Shown here: positions 57,602 to 64,000 of the stretch, in pieces
How the letters are laid out: each line of letters starts with the position of its first letter
How positions within the stretch are numbered: the first letter of the stretch is position 1
NCBI GenBank assembly: GCA_029260795.1
Contig: JAJDCO010000055.1
Span: 1 to 64,000, forward strand
Direction: 5' to 3'
From: Planctomycetota bacterium
GTDB lineage: Bacteria; Planctomycetota; OFTM77
DNA: 64,000 nt
Made by a program: the position numbers and the translations under genes
Notes under the pieces: generated by a model
Database searches by the model: none
Seen by the model: the letters and a program-made list of their open reading frames with translations, nothing else
What the model was told of the DNA's origin: nothing

Positions 57602-58267
57602 TCAACGCGATGCTTGTCCGCCCGCGCGATTCTGGGAGCCCGGGCTCGGCGTCTTCGGGACGGGCGCCGGATCGGGCTGCACCTCGACCGAATCATCTCC
57701 AGCCGGATCCCAGCCGAACCACCCGACCACCCAATCCCCGAACTGCAGCGGAGACAATCCCAGTCGAACGCCACCGACCCCCAGGAACAGATTGACCTCG
57801 ACGTCGAGCAGCGAGACGGGCTCGAAGGCGGGCGTCTCGTCTTGGCGGAACATCGACTTGTCGCCGAATCGGAACGGGATGAAGAACAGGAAGTTCCCGG
57901 CGCCGCCGATATGGCGTTCCGAATCCTGGACCGGATACGAGAAGCGCAGATTCTCTCCGCTTCCATCGCGGTCGACGCGCGGTCCGTCTCGCATCGCGGC
58001 CACCACCCAACCCGCGTTGAGCTCTTCCCACTCGCCGATGACGCCATCGCTCCAACCGGCGCGATAGGTCTGAGCCACGCCGAGGCCAGTGCCGAAGAAC
58101 GGGGTGATGCGAAATCCGCCGTAAACGCCGACTCCGGTCGCGACCGAGATCGGCAGCACCTCGAGGCCATCGTGCAAGCGGTCGCGGAAGAACCGGTTCT
58201 CGACCTGGCACGAGACGCCGCAGAGGACCGCCAGCAATCCGGTCAATGCAGACAAGGTTTTGAGCAT
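57602..58267 (-). CDS. Putative lipoprotein of unknown function
   Basis: MLKTLSALTGLLAVLCGVSC signal/lipobox. Confidence 0.6.
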   Translation of the reverse strand: MLKTLSALTGLLAVLCGVSCQVENRFFRDRLHDGLEVLPISVATGVGVYGGFRITPFFGTGLGVAQTYRAGWSDGVIGEWEELNAGWVVAAMRDGPRVDRDGSGENLRFSYPVQDSERHIGGAGNFLFFIPFRFGDKSMFRQDETPAFEPVSLLDVEVNLFLGVGGVRLGLSPLQFGDWVVGWFGWDPAGDDSVEVQPDPAPVPKTPSPGSQNRAGGQASR

Positions 58268-58464
58268 GGAGTGACCGCTCTCTAGGAGGTCCGTCGAGAG
58301 GGAGTGACGGACGCAGTGGAGGCGTATGCGTCTTTTACGGTGGGCGAGGGGGAGAGGCGAGGGTCCAAGGGGCGGACGTTCTCCCGCTTGTCCAGACGAG
58401 CTCAGGACGGTGAATGTTCCGTCTCTACGGGGCGTGAGACAAGCCTTTCCCCGGTCTCCGCTCC

Positions 58465-61400
58465 TCATTGGCCATCGACCGAGACCCGAGGAGCTGGGCC
58501 GTTCAGAAGGCTAATACTGTGCTCAGTCAACAGCTTACGATACTCGGAGATTGCACCGGCGAGGAAGGCGTCCACCTGCGCCCGCTCGCTCGTCAGACTG
58601 TGGTCCAAGGCCGTGAGGGCCTGTCGCTGTGCCTCGGTCGGCGCCTCCCACGACGCCCTCAGTGAGCCGAGGACGAAGCGCAATCGCATCTCGGCCCAGT
58701 CGCGGGCCTCGATTCCCTGCCGATCTTCGGGTCGAACGAAGAGCCGCTCGAGCTCGGTGATCCGCTCCCGAAGCTCTCGCCCCTTCTTCTCGAGATCGGC
58801 GAGGGGCGCCTTCGGGTGGTGGCCGATCTTATCGAGCGCGAGGTCGAGGTCGCGGCGGACCGCCCGGAGTCGAGCAGTCGCTTCGGCAGCGCGCTCCTGC
58901 CATTCGCCCACGGCGAGGATGGCATCCCACTTCGCTCGACGGTCCTCGGGTCGAATGTCCTGCCTCGGATCGGGAAAGACGTGCAGAGTCCGCGTGACTT
59001 CAACCTCACGAAAGCGCAGCGTGACGAGATAGGCCCCGGCGGGCACCTCGGGGCCACGTCGGTCGTCGTCGTCCGTCTCCTCGGTCAAGGAGCGAAACGC
59101 GTCACGACGGAGGTCCCAGACCAGCCGTTGGAGGCCGGGCCTGGCCGGGAAATCTTCCTTCCGAACGACCTCACCGGACGCATCCTGCACCTCGAGCGTG
59201 AGCCTCTCGGCATCGGAGGGCTCCGGGCTGGCCGGAGACAGTAATGAGTAAGTCATCACCACCCCGTAAGGCACATTGACACCTCGGTACTCGGTGTGCC
59301 CGGGAAAGCGTGAAGCACCGGTCTGCCTCACTCGATACTGCTGTGCCGCGGGAAGAGAGTGCAGGGCGAGAGGGGCCGCCAGGCGGTGGTCGGTGAGATC
59401 GCGCAGCGGCGAGATGTCGTCGAGGATGTAGGCGGCTCGACCGTGGGTCCCGATGATGAGGTCGTGCGTGCGCGGATGCACGGTCAACGCCCGCACGCCG
59501 ACGGTCGGCACGCCGTGACGCCAGCGCAGCCACTGCTGTCCCCCATCGACGGTGACCCAGAGGCCGAGCTCGGTGCCGAGGAAGAGCAGATCGGGATCGA
59601 CGGGATCCTGCTCGATGACGTGGCAGTAGCCTTCGATCTCGTCGGTCGCGATCGAGGTCCAGGTCTCGCCGAAGTCGTCGGTGCGATAGACGTAGGGCGT
59701 CCAATCGGCGCGCCGATGGCCGTCGAGGACGACAAAGGCGCTGGCGGGATCGTGGGTCGAGGCCTCGACGTGCGGGATCCACGTCGGTTCGGGCAGTCCT
59801 GGCAGCCGTGCCTCGACGCTCGTCCACTGGGCTCCCCCGTCGCGGGTGACCTGGAGCCGCCCATCATCGGTGCCGACCCAGATCACGTCGCGCGATCGTG
59901 GGCTCGGTGCGATGGTGAGAATCGTGGTGTGATTCTCGGCGCCCGTGACGTCGAGCGTGAGGCCGCCACTGCTGTGCTGAGTCTGGAGATCGACGCGGTT
60001 CGTGGTGAGGTCGGGACTGATCAGGCGCCACGTGTCGCCGCGGTCTGTAGAGGTGTGGACGAACTGGCTCCCGAAGTAGAGGCCATCGGGCGCAAAGGGG
60101 TCGATCGCGAGCCCGGCGTTCCAGCTGAAGCGCAGCGGTGTGCCATCGGGGTGCACGGGCCGAATGTCCTGACGCTCTCCGGTCCGGAGGTCCCAGCGCT
60201 TGAGATGGCCCTCTTGGCTCATCGAGTAGCCGGAGAGGGAATCCTGCGGATGGGGCAGAGTCGCGAATCCGTCTCCGAAGCCGACCTCGTCCCAATGGTG
60301 ATTTCGGATGCCGCCGTTCTCCCAGATCTGGCTGGGGCCGCGCCAAGAGCCGTTGTCTTGCATGCCACCATAGACGTGGTACGGCAGGTCGTCATCGACA
60401 CTCAGATGATAAAACTGCGCGAGAGGCAGGTTGGAGACGAAGCGCCAAGTCTCGCCTCGATCCCGGCTGATCGCGACGCCGCCATCGTTGCCATCGATCA
60501 AGGTCCGACCATCCTCCGGGTCGATCCACAGAGCGTGGTGATCCGGGTGTACGGGCGAGAAGGGCACCAGAGTTTCGAAAGTCCGGCCGCCATCGTTCGA
60601 GACGTCGACGACGCCGTGCAGGTTGTAGACGCGATCGGGGTCCAGCGGATCGACGCGCAGGTCGGCGTAGTAGAACGGCCGCGACGCGATGCCGGGAGTC
60701 GAGTTGACCGATCGCCAACGACGACCGCCGTCGGTCGAGCGCAGCAGCGCGCTCTTTTCGGCCTCGACCAACGCGTACACGATGTCGGGATCCGACGGTG
60801 CAAACGCGATCCCGATGCGGCCGAGCTCGCCTGCCGGAAGACCGTCCGAAGCCGTCAAACGCTTCCAGGTCGCTCCCCCATCTTCGCTCAGGAACATCCC
60901 CGAGCCCGGTCCGCCCGATTCGAAGCGATGCGGCCAGCGGCGAGCCGTCCACATCGAGGCCAGCAGGCGATCGGGATGCCGAGGGTCGATGGCGAGATCC
61001 GCGGCTCCCGTGCGCTCATCGACGAACAGCACGCGCCGCCAGGTCTTTCCGCCGTCCGTCGTCTTGAAGACCCCGCGCTCGGGGTTCTCGCCCCAGGCCG
61101 TGCCCGTCGCGGCCACCCAAACGGTCTCGGGCTGCGTCGGATGCACGATCAAACGGTGGATGTGCTCGGTCTTCTCCAAGCCCAGATGCGTCCAGGTTTG
61201 GCCGCCGTCCCAAGTGCGATAGACACCGTTGCCGACCGAGGCGCTGTTGCGGAGGTTGCCTTCACCGGTTCCCACCCAGACGCGATCCGGGTCGCGCGGA
61301 TCGAGTGCGATCGCTCCGATCGAGGCCACGGGCTGATCGTCGAAGAGCGGGCGGAATCGGAGACCACCGTCATCGGACCGCCACAAGCCACCGGTCGCGG

Positions 61401-62208
61401 CCCCGACATAGAGGACGCGCGGGTGGCCCTCCGAAGCAGCGATCGCCGCGACGCGCCCACTCATGCCGGCGGGTCCGATCGATCGGGCGCTCAGCCCGGA
61501 GAGTCGATCGACCGAGAGCCGGTGGTCGAGGCGCTGGATCCACAGATTGCGGAAACGCACCGGGTTGCCGTGATCTTGGAGCTGGATCGGACCCGGCTCG
61601 CTCGGATGCCCCCACCGCCCCGCGCCCGTGTACTCGACGGTGATCTCGACGTCGTCGTGAACGAGCGTTCCGTTCCACCACACCGAGAGGCGCGGATGCT
61701 CGCTCCGCTGTCCTTCGCCGTCGAAGCGCGGCGCGCGAAACACGATGTCGTAGCTCTGCCACTCGCCGGGCGGACGCGACACGTCGACGTCGGGTGTCTT
61801 GAAGCGGTAGATCGAGGCGCAGTCGATCTTCTCGAACGTGGGCTTCCCGTACGAATCGAGGATCTGCACCTCGTACCGGCCCTGCAGGTAGAGGCCGCTG
61901 TTGCCGCGCCCCTGTCCCTGGACGCCGTCGGGACTCTCGGGCACCGCGAACTCGACGTGCAGCCGAAAGTCCTGGAACAGCTCCCGCGAGTACAGCGAGC
62001 CCGCCCCAGGGGCGACGACGAGCTCACCGTCCTCGATCGGCCAACCGACGTCGTAGCGATCCTTGTGACGCCAAGCGTCCGTCGAGGAGCCGTCGAACAA
62101 TCGAACGATCTCGTCATCGCCGACAGCGAGCCCACCCGAGACGCAGAGCCAGCCGACGAGGATCGGCACACAGCGCAGCACGTTCGCAGCCTCCAACGAA
62201 GATCCCAT
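58465..62208 (-). CDS. Secreted DUF1080 (3-keto-disaccharide hydrolase-like) domain fused to BNR/VPS10-like beta-propeller
   Basis: EIVRLFDGSSTDAWRH...GNSGLYLQGRYEVQILDSYG (DUF1080) followed by repeated SxDGGxTW motifs (TTDGGKTWRRV, SEDGGATWKRL, SRDRGETWRFV). Confidence 0.85.
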   Translation of the reverse strand: MGSSLEAANVLRCVPILVGWLCVSGGLAVGDDEIVRLFDGSSTDAWRHKDRYDVGWPIEDGELVVAPGAGSLYSRELFQDFRLHVEFAVPESPDGVQGQGRGNSGLYLQGRYEVQILDSYGKPTFEKIDCASIYRFKTPDVDVSRPPGEWQSYDIVFRAPRFDGEGQRSEHPRLSVWWNGTLVHDDVEITVEYTGAGRWGHPSEPGPIQLQDHGNPVRFRNLWIQRLDHRLSVDRLSGLSARSIGPAGMSGRVAAIAASEGHPRVLYVGAATGGLWRSDDGGLRFRPLFDDQPVASIGAIALDPRDPDRVWVGTGEGNLRNSASVGNGVYRTWDGGQTWTHLGLEKTEHIHRLIVHPTQPETVWVAATGTAWGENPERGVFKTTDGGKTWRRVLFVDERTGAADLAIDPRHPDRLLASMWTARRWPHRFESGGPGSGMFLSEDGGATWKRLTASDGLPAGELGRIGIAFAPSDPDIVYALVEAEKSALLRSTDGGRRWRSVNSTPGIASRPFYYADLRVDPLDPDRVYNLHGVVDVSNDGGRTFETLVPFSPVHPDHHALWIDPEDGRTLIDGNDGGVAISRDRGETWRFVSNLPLAQFYHLSVDDDLPYHVYGGMQDNGSWRGPSQIWENGGIRNHHWDEVGFGDGFATLPHPQDSLSGYSMSQEGHLKRWDLRTGERQDIRPVHPDGTPLRFSWNAGLAIDPFAPDGLYFGSQFVHTSTDRGDTWRLISPDLTTNRVDLQTQHSSGGLTLDVTGAENHTTILTIAPSPRSRDVIWVGTDDGRLQVTRDGGAQWTSVEARLPGLPEPTWIPHVEASTHDPASAFVVLDGHRRADWTPYVYRTDDFGETWTSIATDEIEGYCHVIEQDPVDPDLLFLGTELGLWVTVDGGQQWLRWRHGVPTVGVRALTVHPRTHDLIIGTHGRAAYILDDISPLRDLTDHRLAAPLALHSLPAAQQYRVRQTGASRFPGHTEYRGVNVPYGVVMTYSLLSPASPEPSDAERLTLEVQDASGEVVRKEDFPARPGLQRLVWDLRRDAFRSLTEETDDDDRRGPEVPAGAYLVTLRFREVEVTRTLHVFPDPRQDIRPEDRRAKWDAILAVGEWQERAAEATARLRAVRRDLDLALDKIGHHPKAPLADLEKKGRELRERITELERLFVRPEDRQGIEARDWAEMRLRFVLGSLRASWEAPTEAQRQALTALDHSLTSERAQVDAFLAGAISEYRKLLTEHSISLLNGPAPRVSVDGQ

Positions 62209-62323
62209 GCCCGCCGAGATGATACGGGAACAGAAGCGTGGCGACCACCTCGGGTGAGACTGCCCGAGCCGGCGGAGAACCGAGTTGACGACGCTCACGT
62301 CACGGGCCCGGCGGGCGCCGCGC

Positions 62324-63601
62324 CTACGACTCGGAGCGCGCCAAGCGAATGCCGGTGAACTGCCAGCGTTGGTGGGGATAGAAGAAGTTGCGATACGTCG
62401 GCCGGACGTGATCGCGGGAGGTCGCGCAGGAGCCGCCGCGCAGGACCTGCTGGTTGCACATGAACTTGCCGTTGTACTCGCCGAGCGATCCCGGGTAAGG
62501 GCGGTAGCCCGGGTAGGGTGCATACGCGCTCGCCGTCCATTCCCAAGCATCGCCGAAGAGCTGCTCCAGGCCGTCCTGAGGCTCGAGGGACGCGATGGGA
62601 TGCAGCCACCCGCTCTCGACGCAGTTTCCTCGCCGGTCTCGTCCTTCGGTCGCCAGCTCCCACTCGGCCTCGAGGGGCAGTCGGGCGTCGGACCAGGTCG
62701 CGAAGGCATCGGCTTCGTAGTAGCTGACGTGACAGACCGGCTCGCTCGGCTCGACGGCGCGCGGTCCGTCGAGCGTCGCAACGTGCCACTCCTCGCCTTC
62801 TCGATGCCAGTACAGGGGTGCGCTCCAGCCCTCGACGCTCTTCGTCTGCCAACCGTCCGCCAGCCACAGCTCGGGTCGCTCGTATCCGCCCGCATCGATG
62901 AAGGCGAGATAGTCGGCGGCCGTGACCAGACGCTTCGACAGCTGGTAGGGCCTCAGCAAGACCTCGTGGCGAGGACGCTCGTTGTCGAAGGCGAACCCTT
63001 CACTCGAGGTCCCGATCTCGAGGCGACCGCCTTCGAAGTCGACCCAGGAGGAAGCGCGCGCATCGCGCCTCGGGCGCTCGCGACCGTCCGTCCGATAGGC
63101 GGACCGCAGCGGGTTGCCGGCCAGGACGTGCTTGATGTCGGTCAAGAGCAGCTCTTGGTGCTGCTGCTCGTGATTCAATCCGACCTCGAGGACCGTGCTC
63201 AGCCGCTCGACCCACTCGTCCGAAGCCTCGGCCAGGAGCTCGCCCATGTGCCGGTCGACATGCCGCCGGTACTTGAAGACCTCGTCTACGGTCGGCCGAG
63301 AGAGCAAGCCCCGTCGCGGCCGAGGATGCTGGTCGCCGACGGTGTCGTAGTACGAGTTGAAGAGCACCGCGAAGCGGTCGTCGAGTGGACGGTAACCATC
63401 GACCTCACGTTGAAGCACGAAGGTCTCGAAGAACCAGCTCGTGTGGGCCAGATGCCATTTCGTCGGGCTGACGTCGGGCATCGATTGCACGACGTAGTCT
63501 TCGGTCTCCAACGGCTCACAAAGTCGCTCGGTGAATCGACGAACACTCTCGTAGCCGGCCATCAAGCTCGGCTTGGTCGGGGGCAGCAAGGAGGCAGTCA
63601 C
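62324..63601 (-). CDS. egtB: Ergothioneine biosynthesis protein EgtB-like (DinB_2 + FGE-sulfatase domain)
   Basis: SPTKWHLAHTSWFFETFVL, LNHEQQHQELLLTDIKHVL, EWTASAYAPYPGYRPYPG...NFFYPHQRWQFTGIRLAR. Confidence 0.9.
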   Translation of the reverse strand: MTASLLPPTKPSLMAGYESVRRFTERLCEPLETEDYVVQSMPDVSPTKWHLAHTSWFFETFVLQREVDGYRPLDDRFAVLFNSYYDTVGDQHPRPRRGLLSRPTVDEVFKYRRHVDRHMGELLAEASDEWVERLSTVLEVGLNHEQQHQELLLTDIKHVLAGNPLRSAYRTDGRERPRRDARASSWVDFEGGRLEIGTSSEGFAFDNERPRHEVLLRPYQLSKRLVTAADYLAFIDAGGYERPELWLADGWQTKSVEGWSAPLYWHREGEEWHVATLDGPRAVEPSEPVCHVSYYEADAFATWSDARLPLEAEWELATEGRDRRGNCVESGWLHPIASLEPQDGLEQLFGDAWEWTASAYAPYPGYRPYPGSLGEYNGKFMCNQQVLRGGSCATSRDHVRPTYRNFFYPHQRWQFTGIRLARSES

Positions 63602-63617
63602 GACACCCTCTCCGCGG

Positions 63618-64000
63618 TCAGGGAATGATCGAGAACACGAATGACTCGAAGTCGAGGAGCGCTCCTCGCCTCAGTACGGCTGCCGCGAACGTGTAGCTGC
63701 CGAACGCGGCGGGGGGCAGATTCGATGGCACGGGCAAGGAATAGGACAGGGACTTCTGCCCGAACGGGCCGACCGAGTCGAAGTGCACGTCGGGGTAGAG
63801 TGTGATTCCGACGGGCGTGAAGATCACGACACCCACTAGCACGTTCTCGGTGCGTCCCGTCGTTCCGTTCAAGTCGACCTGCGCCTGCAAGGACTCGCCT
63901 GGCCGCAGCACGATCGATCCCGTCGGCTGGGCGTCGACGGTCACGAGGGGCACGCGCTCGAAGACATAGTTGCCGCGGCTCGTGTCCCAGTTCGTCACTC
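63618..64000 (-). CDS. Hypothetical protein, C-terminal part (5' truncated by window edge)
   Basis: Open frame from stop at 63618 to the window end; beta-rich, possibly secreted. Confidence 0.45.
   Translation of the reverse strand, partial: VTNWDTSRGNYVFERVPLVTVDAQPTGSIVLRPGESLQAQVDLNGTTGRTENVLVGVVIFTPVGITLYPDVHFDSVGPFGQKSLSYSLPVPSNLPPAAFGSYTFAAAVLRRGALLDFESFVFSIIP

Noticed and set aside
59359-62358. 999-aa plus-strand ORF
   Set aside because: Antisense to the DUF1080-BNR gene; no recognisable motifs, composition is that of a high-GC mirror frame.
1-64000. tRNA, rRNA, prophage or transposase genes
   Set aside because: No recognisable cloverleaf, rRNA segment, integrase or transposase motif was seen by eye; tRNAscan/Infernal would be needed to exclude small RNAs.

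Overview
High-GC, gene-dense 64 kb chromosomal window. Gene content suggests Planctomycetota: ECF sigma factor with paired zinc-ribbon Ser/Thr kinases, DUF1080/DUF1570/VWA-HEAT proteins, many secreted peptidases. I support about 45 protein-coding genes. They include a RHH-PIN toxin-antitoxin pair, a lutABC operon, a non-canonical cbb3-type oxidase operon with CcoI and SafE-like maturation genes, several secreted peptidases (M28, S9, S8), a glucokinase, a globin protein next to a REC-PP2C-HATPase protein, a NuoF-like flavoprotein, SEC-C methionine aminopeptidase, an ECF sigma/kinase cassette, Fpg/Nei glycosylase, a DUF1080-BNR fusion and EgtB. No rRNA, tRNA, CRISPR array, transposase or prophage was recognised. 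The best leads for something under-described are: (1) the globin protein with an MCP-like tail in an ATGA-overlapping operon with an HsbR-like REC-PP2C-kinase; (2) a degenerate sigma54-activator-like protein divergent from the cbb3 operon; (3) the short cbb3 operon with lineage-specific small membrane proteins, one (58 aa) missing from the ORF track; (4) hairpin-rich repeat units concentrated in the long convergent intergenic gaps; (5) decayed MBOAT and methyltransferase fragments. All family names come from motif reading without database searches.
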